A stretch of 64,000 nt of DNA. Source: Lentzea aerocolonigenes. GTDB lineage: Bacteria > Actinomycetota > Actinomycetes > Mycobacteriales > Pseudonocardiaceae. The position numbers and the translations under genes were made by a program. Positions 57,100 to 64,000 of the stretch are shown here, piece by piece. The DNA is taken from contig NZ_JYJG01000059.1 in the NCBI RefSeq assembly GCF_000955955.1, forward strand, positions 26,679 to 90,678, written 5' to 3'. Under the pieces are notes generated by a model that made no database searches, was not told where the DNA came from, and worked only from the letters and a program-made list of their open reading frames with translations. Position 1 is the first letter of the stretch; the number at the start of each line of letters is the position of its first letter.

Positions 57100-59250
57100 A
57101 TGGCAGTCAACGCAGCGCCGTACGGGAAAACACCGGCCGGTCGGCTGGCAGGCCGGTGGGTGCCGTGGTCGGTGATCGGCTTGTGGTTGGTGCTGACGGT
57201 GATCATGGGACCGTTGAGCGGAAAGCTGAGTTCGGTCACCACCGACAAAGCCGCGGACACCCTGCCGGCCGGCGCCGAGTCGACCAAGGTCGCCGTGCTG
57301 GAGGACAGTCTCCCCGGCGGGAACGACAACACGTTCGTCTTCGTGTACCACCGTGACAGCGGCATCACCGACGCCGACCGCGCGACGGTCGAGCGACAGT
57401 ACGACGCCCTTGCCAAGCGGTACCCGGCCAAGGTGGTGACACCGGACGGCGAGGACGACGAGGGCCCGCGGACGAGACCTTCCACCGACGGCAAGGCGAT
57501 GATGTTCACCCTCGACGTGAGCACGACCTACGGCGCTCCGGAGGCCATCGTCGGCCCGTTGCGCGACGCCGCGAAGGACCGCCCCACCGGCCTGGAACTC
57601 GACGTGACCGGCCCGGCCGCGGTCGACGGCGACATGGAGGCCGTCTTCGACGGCATCGACCTGCAGGTCCTCCTCACCACCATCGTCGTCGTCACGCTCC
57701 TGCTCATCATCACCTACCGCAGCCCGGTGTTGTGGCTCATCCCGCTGGTGGCCGTGGGCGCGGCCGCACTGACCGCGATGGCGACCGTCTACCTGCTCGT
57801 CAAGGGCTTCGGCATCGTGGTCAACGACCAGAACTCGGCGCTGCTGACGATCCTCGTGTTCGGCGTCGGCACGGACTACGCGCTGCTGCTCATCGCCCGA
57901 TATCGGGAAGCCTTGCACCACCACGAAAACGTCCGGGTCGCGATGATCCACGCGCTGCGCGGCGCGGCGCCGGCCATCGTCGCGTCCGCCGCCACTGTGA
58001 TCGCCGGCCTGCTCTGCCTGCTCGTCGCGGACCTCAACAGCACCAGCGGGCTGGGCCCGATCGGCGCGGCCGGCATCCTGTGCGCGCTGGTGGCCATGCT
58101 GACGCTGTTCCCGGCGCTGTTGGTGGTGCTCGGCAGGCGGATCTTCTGGCCGGCCGTCCCGCGGTTCAGCACGGCCGTGGAGGAGAAGCCGGGGCTGTGG
58201 GTGCGGCTCGGCGCCGCCATCAGCCGCCGCCGGTGGGTGGCGACGCTCGGCTCGCTCGGCGTCCTGGGCGTCCTCGCCCTCGGGCTGATGGGCAACACCG
58301 GCGCCCTGCGGGAGCAGGACCAGTTCGTGTCCGCGCCGGAGTCGGTCACCGGCTTCACCGTTCTGCGCCAGCACTTCCCGGAGCTCGGCGGCCAGCCGAT
58401 GACGATCTTCACGCGGCCGGCGCACCAGGAGCGGGTGCTCGACGTCGTCAAGGGCGTTCCCGGTGTGGCGGTGGCGGTTCCGGGTGAGACCAGCGGTGGC
58501 TGGGCCGACATCTCGGTGTTCCCGAAGGACGCGCCGGACACCGTCGCGGAGTACGACACGATCAAGCGGGTGCGCACCGCCGTGCACGCGGTGAGCGGGG
58601 CGGAGGCGATCGTCGGCGGGCCGAGCGCGGAGCACCTCGACACCGAGGAGACCACCAGCCGCGACGAGAAGCTGGTGATCCCGTTGGTGCTCCTCGTCGT
58701 CCTGATCGTCCTCGGGCTGCTGCTGCGAGCGATCGTGGCCCCGCTGGTCCTGATGGCCACCGTGGTCGTGTCGTTCGCGGCGGCCTTCGGCGGCAGCGTG
58801 TTCGTCTTCGACACGATCCTCGGGTTCAAGGGCATCGACTACTCGGTGCCGTTGCTGGCGTTCCTGTTCCTGGTGGCGCTCGGCGTCGACTACAACATCT
58901 TCCTGGCCAGCCGGGCACGGGAGGAGGCAGTGCGTCTGGGCACCCGGAAGGGCATGCTCAAAGCCCTCTCCGCCACCGGTGGTGTGATCACCTCGGCGGG
59001 CCTGGTCCTGGCTGCCACGTTCGGTGTCCTCGTCTCGCTTCCGCTGGTGATGCTGATCGAGGTCGGGTTCCTGGTCGCCTTCGGCGTGCTGCTCGACGCG
59101 CTGCTGGTGCGGTCGGTCCTGGTGCCCGCCCTCACCCTGCTGATCGGCCGGCGGATGTGGTGGCCGAGCCGGCTTTCCCAGCCGGTGGAAGAGCTGCCGG
59201 TCGGTCAACGGTCGCGCACCGACGATGAGGAGCTCGCGCTGCAGCGGTGA
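57100..59250 (+). CDS. MMPL/RND-family transporter
   Basis: A 716-residue transporter with twelve predicted membrane helices in two halves, each preceded by a large extracytoplasmic domain. Typical segments are VNDQNSALLTILVFGVGTDYALLLIARYRE in the first half and FKGIDYSVPLLAFLFLVALGVDYNIFLASRARE in the second, with the paired Asp-Tyr proton-relay motif (GTDYALL and GVDYNIF). It exports lipids, drugs or peptides with the proton gradient. It ends opposite the sensor kinase gene. The ATG 57100 follows GGAGG at eight bases. Confidence 0.92.
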   Translation: MAVNAAPYGKTPAGRLAGRWVPWSVIGLWLVLTVIMGPLSGKLSSVTTDKAADTLPAGAESTKVAVLEDSLPGGNDNTFVFVYHRDSGITDADRATVERQYDALAKRYPAKVVTPDGEDDEGPRTRPSTDGKAMMFTLDVSTTYGAPEAIVGPLRDAAKDRPTGLELDVTGPAAVDGDMEAVFDGIDLQVLLTTIVVVTLLLIITYRSPVLWLIPLVAVGAAALTAMATVYLLVKGFGIVVNDQNSALLTILVFGVGTDYALLLIARYREALHHHENVRVAMIHALRGAAPAIVASAATVIAGLLCLLVADLNSTSGLGPIGAAGILCALVAMLTLFPALLVVLGRRIFWPAVPRFSTAVEEKPGLWVRLGAAISRRRWVATLGSLGVLGVLALGLMGNTGALREQDQFVSAPESVTGFTVLRQHFPELGGQPMTIFTRPAHQERVLDVVKGVPGVAVAVPGETSGGWADISVFPKDAPDTVAEYDTIKRVRTAVHAVSGAEAIVGGPSAEHLDTEETTSRDEKLVIPLVLLVVLIVLGLLLRAIVAPLVLMATVVVSFAAAFGGSVFVFDTILGFKGIDYSVPLLAFLFLVALGVDYNIFLASRAREEAVRLGTRKGMLKALSATGGVITSAGLVLAATFGVLVSLPLVMLIEVGFLVAFGVLLDALLVRSVLVPALTLLIGRRMWWPSRLSQPVEELPVGQRSRTDDEELALQR

Positions 59251-59260
59251 GCGCGGACGA

Positions 59261-59293
59261 GATCCGGGACGGGCCCCGTGCCCGTCCCGGATC
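59261..59293. terminator. bidirectional terminator between MMPL and sensor kinase genes
   Basis: A perfect 13-bp stem GATCCGGGACGGG with loop CCCCGTG lies between the two convergent genes and reaches the stop codon of the kinase gene. Confidence 0.85.
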
Positions 59294-60728
59294 AGCGCAC
59301 CGCGGTGTCCTCCCCGGCGGTGAGTCGTGCGATCGAGGCGGCCGGAAGGTCGACTCGAAGCAGCGCGCCACCGCGTGGGGAGCGGGCGACGGTGGCCCGG
59401 CCGCCGTGAGCGTCGACGACCCGCTGCACGATCGACAGCCCCAGACCGGATCCCGGCAACGCCCGTGCGCTCTCGGCCCGGTAGAACCGGTCGAACACCC
59501 GCGGCACGTCGGCTGCGTCGATGCCCGGCCCGGCGTCGTCGACCTCGAGCACCGCCGACGCGCCTTCGGTACGGAGCCGGACCTGGACCGGCTGGTCCGC
59601 GGGGGACCACTTGCCGGCGTTGTCGATGAGGTTGAGCACCGCCCGCTGGAGCGCGGCGGGACGCCCGCTCACCCACACGGAGGTCACGTCGAGTGCGATC
59701 TCGATGTCGGGCGCCCGGGAACCCGCCTGGGTCGCGGCGGCCACCACCACGTCGGCGAGGTCGATCAGTTCGGTGCTCTCGTCGCTGACGTCACCGCGCG
59801 CCAGGTCGGTCAGCTCGGCGGCAAGGGTGCTCAACTCGATCACCTGGGCGCCGAGGTCGTTGAGCAGCCGCGTCCGGCTCTCCGAAGGCAGTCCGCTGTC
59901 CAGGGTGCCGCGCCGATCGAGCCGGATCAGCAGCTCGATGTTGAGGCGCAGGCTGGTGAGCGGGGTCTTGAGCTCGTGGGCGGCGTCCTCGGCGAGCAGC
60001 CGCTGGGCCTGCCGGGAGTCCCGGAGCGCGGCGAGCATGTCGTTGATCGACCCGATCAGTTGCCGGATCTCCCCACCGCCCTCGTCCGGGATGTCGGCGT
60101 CGAGATCCAGGGTGTGCGCGACCCGGACCGCGGCGGCGGCCAGCCGGTCGATCGGTGCCAGCCCGGTCCGTGCCACGGCCCGCCCGACAAGGGCGCCGCC
60201 GACCACGCAGAACAGCCCGATCAGCAGCATGCCCAACCCGAGCTGGTCGGTCTGGCTTTCGTCGGCGACGCCGGCCACCTGGACCGCGCCGTCGCCCGCC
60301 CGCAGCGTGTAGATGAGGAAGTCGTCGTCGCTGTCGGTCGACTCCAACAGGTCGGCCGACGCGCCCTGCGCCACGCGCCCGGCGTGCTCGCTGACGGGGG
60401 GCAGCGCGGGTTGGCCGACCGGCGTCCGGGTCGAGCCGTCGGGCAGGATGACCCGCACCAGCCGACCGGATCCGGAATACGGCGGTAGCTGGACCTGCGC
60501 CAGCCCGGTGCGCTCCGCGTTCGTCGCCAGGACGCGGGAGTCGGCGCGCAGCTGATCCTCGGTGGTGTGCCGCAGCTCCCAGTCCAGCAGCTCGATGGCC
60601 ACCTGGAAGGCCAGGAACACGCTGACCGCGATGGCCGTCGCCGCGATCACCGTCAGCCTGGTCCGCAGGGACCGCCGGCGCCACCACCGGGTCAGCCGGC
60701 GCGGTTCCCGGTCGGCGGGCCTGCTCAC
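59292..60728 (-). CDS. sensor histidine kinase
   Basis: A 478-residue kinase with two membrane helices (about 25-48 and 165-190) around an outside sensor domain, a HAMP segment, the phospho-acceptor [19 protein letters not shown] (His near 255), and the ATP-binding boxes [25 protein letters not shown] and GSGLGLSIV. It overlaps the response regulator gene by four bases (GTGA) and signals to it. Placement opposite the MMPL gene suggests it senses the same stress or compound. Confidence 0.92.
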   Translation of the reverse strand: MSRPADREPRRLTRWWRRRSLRTRLTVIAATAIAVSVFLAFQVAIELLDWELRHTTEDQLRADSRVLATNAERTGLAQVQLPPYSGSGRLVRVILPDGSTRTPVGQPALPPVSEHAGRVAQGASADLLESTDSDDDFLIYTLRAGDGAVQVAGVADESQTDQLGLGMLLIGLFCVVGGALVGRAVARTGLAPIDRLAAAAVRVAHTLDLDADIPDEGGGEIRQLIGSINDMLAALRDSRQAQRLLAEDAAHELKTPLTSLRLNIELLIRLDRRGTLDSGLPSESRTRLLNDLGAQVIELSTLAAELTDLARGDVSDESTELIDLADVVVAAATQAGSRAPDIEIALDVTSVWVSGRPAALQRAVLNLIDNAGKWSPADQPVQVRLRTEGASAVLEVDDAGPGIDAADVPRVFDRFYRAESARALPGSGLGLSIVQRVVDAHGGRATVARSPRGGALLRVDLPAASIARLTAGEDTAVR

Positions 60729-61447
60729 GGAGGAGTCTCGCGCAACGTGTATCCCAGGCCGCGCAGCGTGTAGATCAATCGCGGCTCACCCTCGGCCTCC
60801 AGCTTGCGGCGCAGGTAGCTCACGTACACCTGGAGGTTGTTCGAGGTGACGCTCATGTCGTAGCCCCAGATCGCCTCGAACAGCGCGCCTCGGGTCAACA
60901 CCCTGGTCGCGTTGCGCACGAGGACCTCCAGCAGGAAGAACTCGGTCCGGGTCAGACGGAGCGGCCGCCCGCCCCGCCACGCCTCGAACCTGTCGGGATC
61001 GACCCGGACGTCGGCGAACGCCAGGATCTGCGACTCGTCGTCGCCCTGCACGCGGCGGCGCAGCAGGGCCCGGACCCTGGCCAGCAACTCCTCGGTGGCG
61101 AACGGCTTGGGCAGATAGTCGTCGGCGCCCGCGTCCAGCCCCGCGACCCGGTCGGAGACCTGGTCCCGGGCGGTGAGCATCAGCACCGGCAGATCCCGGC
61201 CCGCTGCCCGCAACCGCCGGCAGGTCTCCACCCCGCCGAGGCGGGGCATCATCACGTCGAGGATCAGCAGATCCGGCTCGTCGACGCCGACCCCGTCGAG
61301 CACGGCGAGACCGTTGGCGACGGTGCTGGTGTCGTAACCCTCGACCTGGAGCACCCGCTCCAGCGACTCACGGATGGCCGCCTCGTCATCCGCGATCATG
61401 ATCCGCACGCCGGCCCGCCCCCTCCCGTCGATGCTTTTGCCGCTCAT
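60725..61447 (-). CDS. OmpR/PhoB-type response regulator
   Basis: A 240-residue OmpR-type regulator. Receiver: [11 protein letters not shown], phospho-Asp in [13 protein letters not shown], Thr in LMLTARD and Lys in DYLPKPF. DNA-binding winged helix: [49 protein letters not shown] and [30 protein letters not shown]. It is encoded upstream of its kinase and probably controls the MMPL gene, whose box at 57011-57058 is spaced as OmpR-type sites are. Confidence 0.93.
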   Translation of the reverse strand: MSGKSIDGRGRAGVRIMIADDEAAIRESLERVLQVEGYDTSTVANGLAVLDGVGVDEPDLLILDVMMPRLGGVETCRRLRAAGRDLPVLMLTARDQVSDRVAGLDAGADDYLPKPFATEELLARVRALLRRRVQGDDESQILAFADVRVDPDRFEAWRGGRPLRLTRTEFFLLEVLVRNATRVLTRGALFEAIWGYDMSVTSNNLQVYVSYLRRKLEAEGEPRLIYTLRGLGYTLRETPP

Positions 61448-61633
61448 CGTCCCGGATCAACCTGAGGCCAGGATTAGAGGTTCGCCGCTGTGGCGCCCGC
61501 GGGCCGTGCTCCGCCGGCTCTACGTCAAGAAGGTGACTCCGGCCGAAGAAGAGTGAAACGGTGTTGACCACGTAGTCCAATGAGGGGCTCCCGCGACCGG
61601 GAGTCGTGCCGCACAACGCTCCTCGGAGGACGC

Positions 61634-62275
61634 ATGGGTCTGGTGCCGGTCCTGGTGGTGATCGGGGTTCTCCTGTTGATCACGATCGCCGTGGTGTCGA
61701 TCGTCAACGTCGGGCAGGAGAACGCCCAGGCCCGCTCCCTCTCGGTCGCCACCGCTGTACTCCGGCGCCAGGCGCGCGAGCCCCGGTGGCGGCAGGTCCC
61801 CGACGATGAGGACGTGCCCGCGGGACGGACGGGAGCTTCCGGACGGACGCGGCATGTGGCACTGGCGGGAACCCGGGACGGGCGGGCGGTGCGGGTCGCC
61901 GTCTTCGCCTCGTCGAGGCCCGCGGGAACCTGGCAGGGCGCTCCGGTCAGGTGGGCCGTCGTCCCGGGCCTGGTGGTGGTCGTGGACGCGCCGGAACTGC
62001 CGGGAGACCTGCAGCTGAACCCCGTCCAGGGCGCCCAGCGGTACGGGGTCCTGGGCAGCCTGGCGCCTCTCGTGGCGGGAGACACCGCGAAGAAGGTGTT
62101 CGCCCAGCTGGAGTCGTACCAGCCACCGGCTGTGGATGTCGTCGACGGCACGGCGTGCTTCACCTTCACCGACATGGACCTCGCCGAGCAGCTGGACGAC
62201 CTGGTGGCCATGGCGTGCGACGTGATCGACATTCTCGTGGACGTCAGGAAGTCGGTTCCGCCCGGCGGGGAGTAG
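61634..62275 (+). CDS. membrane-anchored protein of unknown function (213 aa)
   Basis: A 213-residue protein with one N-terminal membrane helix (GLVPVLVVIGVLLLITIAVVSIV) and a soluble domain outside or inside the membrane (AVRVAVFASSRPAGTWQGAPVRWAVVPGLVVVVDAP, then CFTFTDMDLAEQLDDLVAMACDVIDI). No recognised family. Start ATG 61634 follows CGGAGG. It is divergent from the response regulator, with about 190 bases between. Confidence 0.7.
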   Translation: MGLVPVLVVIGVLLLITIAVVSIVNVGQENAQARSLSVATAVLRRQAREPRWRQVPDDEDVPAGRTGASGRTRHVALAGTRDGRAVRVAVFASSRPAGTWQGAPVRWAVVPGLVVVVDAPELPGDLQLNPVQGAQRYGVLGSLAPLVAGDTAKKVFAQLESYQPPAVDVVDGTACFTFTDMDLAEQLDDLVAMACDVIDILVDVRKSVPPGGE

Positions 62276-62423
62276 GCAGCACGGCCGGCTCGTTCGAGCC
62301 CGCGAACACCCTGGGCCGATCCCTGGTGATGCGCAGACCAGGGGTTCTCACGGGCGCGATCCGCAGGTGGCCATCGCCACGCTGAAGGGAGTCCGAATTC
62401 CCTCATGAAAGGCAGGGCGTGAC

Positions 62424-63626
62424 ATGACCACGCTCGAGCAGCACGCCGACCACGCGATCCGACCGTTCACCGTGCGCTTCCGCCGGGAGGCGCTGGACCA
62501 GCTGCGCCGTCGTCTGGAGGCGACCCGCTGGCCGACCCGGGAACTGGTCGGCGACCGTTCGCAGGGGGTGCAGCTGGCCACGATGCGGGCCCTGCACCGT
62601 TACTGGGAGGGCGAGTACGACCTGCGGCGGGTCGAGTCCCGGCTCAACGCGCTGCCGCAGTTCACGACCGAGATCGACGGCGTGAAGATCCACTTCGTGC
62701 ACGTCAGGTCCAAGCACCCGGACGCGCTGCCGCTGATCATGACCCACGGCTGGCCGGGGTCGGTCATCGAGATGCTCGACTCCGTCGGCCCGCTGACGGA
62801 CCCGACCGCACATGGCGGCGCCGCGGCGGATGCGTTCCACCTCGTGCTGCCGTCCCTGCCGGGGTATGGCTTCTCGGCCGAGCCGGCCGAGGTCGGATGG
62901 GACCTCGTGCGCACCGCCCGAGCGTGGGCGGAGCTGATGCGCCGGCTCGGTTACGACCGCTACGTGGCTCAGGGCGGCGATGTCGGGGCCGGCGTCACCG
63001 ATGCGATGGGACGACTGGGCCCGCAGGGGCTGGCCGGCATCCACACCAACCTGCTCGTGCCCGCGCTCAACGACCCCTCGTCGCTGCCGAACGACACCGA
63101 CGAGGAACGCGCAGCGCTCGCCGCGATCAAAGAGTTCCAGACCACCGGCAACGGCTACTTCGTCGAGATGGCCACCCGGCCGCAGACCATCGGGTACGCG
63201 CTGCTGGACTCACCGTCCGCGCTCGCCGCCTGGATGATCGACCACGACACCGACGCCTACTACAAGATCGCCGGCGCGTTCGTCGACGGCAAGCCGTCCG
63301 GCAACCTCACCCGCGACCACGTTCTCGACAACATCACCGCCTACTGGCTGACCGGCACCGGTGCGTCCACCTCCCGAAGCTATTGGGAGGCATACGGAGC
63401 CGATGCTCCCACCGCGGGCCGTCCACCACTTCCGGCGCCGCGGGTTCCGGTCGGCTTCAGCACGTTCCCCGGCGAGATCTGGCGGACTCCGCGCAGCTGG
63501 GCCGAACTGTCGTACCCCACGCTCAGCTATTTCGGGGTCGCCGCACGGGGCGGTCACTTCGCCGCCTGGGAAGAGCCGGAGCTGTTCGCAGCCGAGGTCC
63601 GAGCCGCGTTCCGAGAACTGCGATAG
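62424..63626 (+). CDS. epoxide hydrolase (EHN-type alpha/beta hydrolase)
   Basis: A 400-residue epoxide hydrolase with the N-terminal EHN domain (IRPFTVRFRREALDQLRRRLEATRWP) and an alpha/beta core: oxyanion HGWPGS, nucleophile Asp in YVAQGGDVGAG, lid Tyr residues and the catalytic His in GGHFAAWEEPELF. It opens epoxides to diols in the cytoplasm. A second, related gene follows 14 bases later. Length and motifs are normal. Confidence 0.9.
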   Translation: MTTLEQHADHAIRPFTVRFRREALDQLRRRLEATRWPTRELVGDRSQGVQLATMRALHRYWEGEYDLRRVESRLNALPQFTTEIDGVKIHFVHVRSKHPDALPLIMTHGWPGSVIEMLDSVGPLTDPTAHGGAAADAFHLVLPSLPGYGFSAEPAEVGWDLVRTARAWAELMRRLGYDRYVAQGGDVGAGVTDAMGRLGPQGLAGIHTNLLVPALNDPSSLPNDTDEERAALAAIKEFQTTGNGYFVEMATRPQTIGYALLDSPSALAAWMIDHDTDAYYKIAGAFVDGKPSGNLTRDHVLDNITAYWLTGTGASTSRSYWEAYGADAPTAGRPPLPAPRVPVGFSTFPGEIWRTPRSWAELSYPTLSYFGVAARGGHFAAWEEPELFAAEVRAAFRELR

Positions 63627-63640
63627 TGAGGGGGAGATCA

Positions 63641-64000
63641 ATGTCCGGACCAACGAGGCGGCAGCTGCTGCAAGGCGGAATCGCCGCCGGACTCAGCGTC
63701 GCGGTGACGAGTGCGCTCGGAGAACTCCCGGCGTACGCGTCGCGGGACGGGATCCATCCGTTTCGGGTCGCTGTCCCTCGCCGGCAGCTCGACGATCTGC
63801 GCGAGCGGATCGCGGCCACGCGCTGGCCGTCACGGGAACTCGTCGCCGACCGCACGCAGGGTGTCCAACTGGCGGCCGCGCAAGCGCTCGCCCGCTTCTG
63901 GGCCACCCGCTACGACTGGCGCCGATTCGAGGAGAAGATCAACGCGCTGCCGCAGTTCACGACCGAGATCGACGGCGTCGACATCCACTTCATCCACGTG
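63641..64000 (+). CDS. second epoxide hydrolase, Tat-exported, cut by window end
   Basis: The first 120 residues are in the window. A Tat signal (MSGPTRRQLLQGGIAAGLSVAVTSALG) is followed by an EHN domain, IHPFRVAVPRRQLDDLRERIAATRWP, that parallels the preceding gene, and then by LPQFTTEIDGVDIHFIHV, identical in most positions to its paralogue. The two are tandem duplicates, one cytoplasmic and one exported. GGGGAG precedes the ATG. Confidence 0.85.
   Translation, partial: MSGPTRRQLLQGGIAAGLSVAVTSALGELPAYASRDGIHPFRVAVPRRQLDDLRERIAATRWPSRELVADRTQGVQLAAAQALARFWATRYDWRRFEEKINALPQFTTEIDGVDIHFIHV

Noticed and set aside
1..64000. CRISPR array
   Set aside because: No series of regularly spaced direct repeats was seen; the repeats found are pairs or operators.

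Overview
The window is high-GC actinomycete DNA. GTG and TTG starts are common, genes are tightly coupled through ATGA and GTGA overlaps, and the protein families (Tat-signal epoxide hydrolases, MMPL transporter, NB-ARC/LuxR regulator, ribosome-inactivating protein, lasso peptide) fit a filamentous member of the Pseudonocardiales or a close relative. No taxonomic marker gene is present, so this placement is inference.

1-21,100: prophage or phage-derived element, almost entirely on the minus strand. Read from high to low coordinate it runs from early genes (small coupled proteins, a winged-helix replication protein, zinc-finger proteins), through a block of small unknown genes, a DUF932-like gene, an HNH nuclease and a PAPS-reductase-like protein, to the packaging and head module: small terminase, large terminase, portal, MuF-like protein, scaffold, major capsid protein and a head-completion protein at the left edge. 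Two cargo insertions interrupt it: a plus-strand restriction-modification island (EcoRV-like endonuclease, C5 cytosine methyltransferase, Vsr) beside the small terminase, and a PD-(D/E)XK-like gene between portal and large terminase. No integrase or tail genes are visible; they would lie to the left.

21,100-25,490: a compact lasso peptide cluster on the plus strand. A 50-residue precursor has the predicted core GSGADDTADMNKYYY. It is followed by the cyclase (C), RiPP recognition protein (B1), leader peptidase (B2) and a protein-isoaspartate-methyltransferase homologue. An Asp-Thr pair inside the predicted ring together with that methyltransferase suggests an aspartimide-bearing lasso peptide. 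No exporter gene is present.

25,500-30,900: small genes, an XRE regulator, and a secreted NucA/NucB-type nuclease followed by a ComJ/Nin-like protein (a likely nuclease-inhibitor pair). After these come a broken NRPS thioesterase with a frameshift and a 37-bp tandem duplication, a HAD hydrolase, and a degenerate tRNA-Trp-like sequence.

30,900-45,700: a nine-gene minus-strand biosynthetic operon, nearly every junction overlapping: NRPS A-PCP; KS-AT-KR-ACP polyketide synthase; 6-pyruvoyl/6-carboxy-tetrahydropterin synthase homologue; alpha/beta hydrolase; GTP cyclohydrolase I; two ABC exporter halves with complementary degenerate ATP sites; a free-standing condensation-like protein without its catalytic histidines; and a TPR protein. 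It reads as a hybrid NRPS-PKS pathway fed by a pterin or deazapurine precursor. Two LacI-type palindromes lie at the upstream end. This is the best candidate for an undescribed pathway.

45,900-47,400: decayed mobile DNA (WD40, tyrosine integrase and IS630 transposase remnants). A related integrase-tail sequence in inverted orientation lies at about 53.55 kb.

47,400-64,000: chromosome-like region with an NB-ARC/LuxR regulator, a DUF3558-like lipoprotein, a divergent pair of secreted proteins (a Trp-rich beta protein and a ribosome-inactivating protein with all the expected catalytic residues), a DUF4239-like protein, a NarL-type regulator, a DoxX-Rieske fusion, a secreted PHM/DBH-like copper protein, an MMPL transporter convergent with an OmpR-type two-component system, an anchored protein and two epoxide hydrolases, the second cut by the window end.
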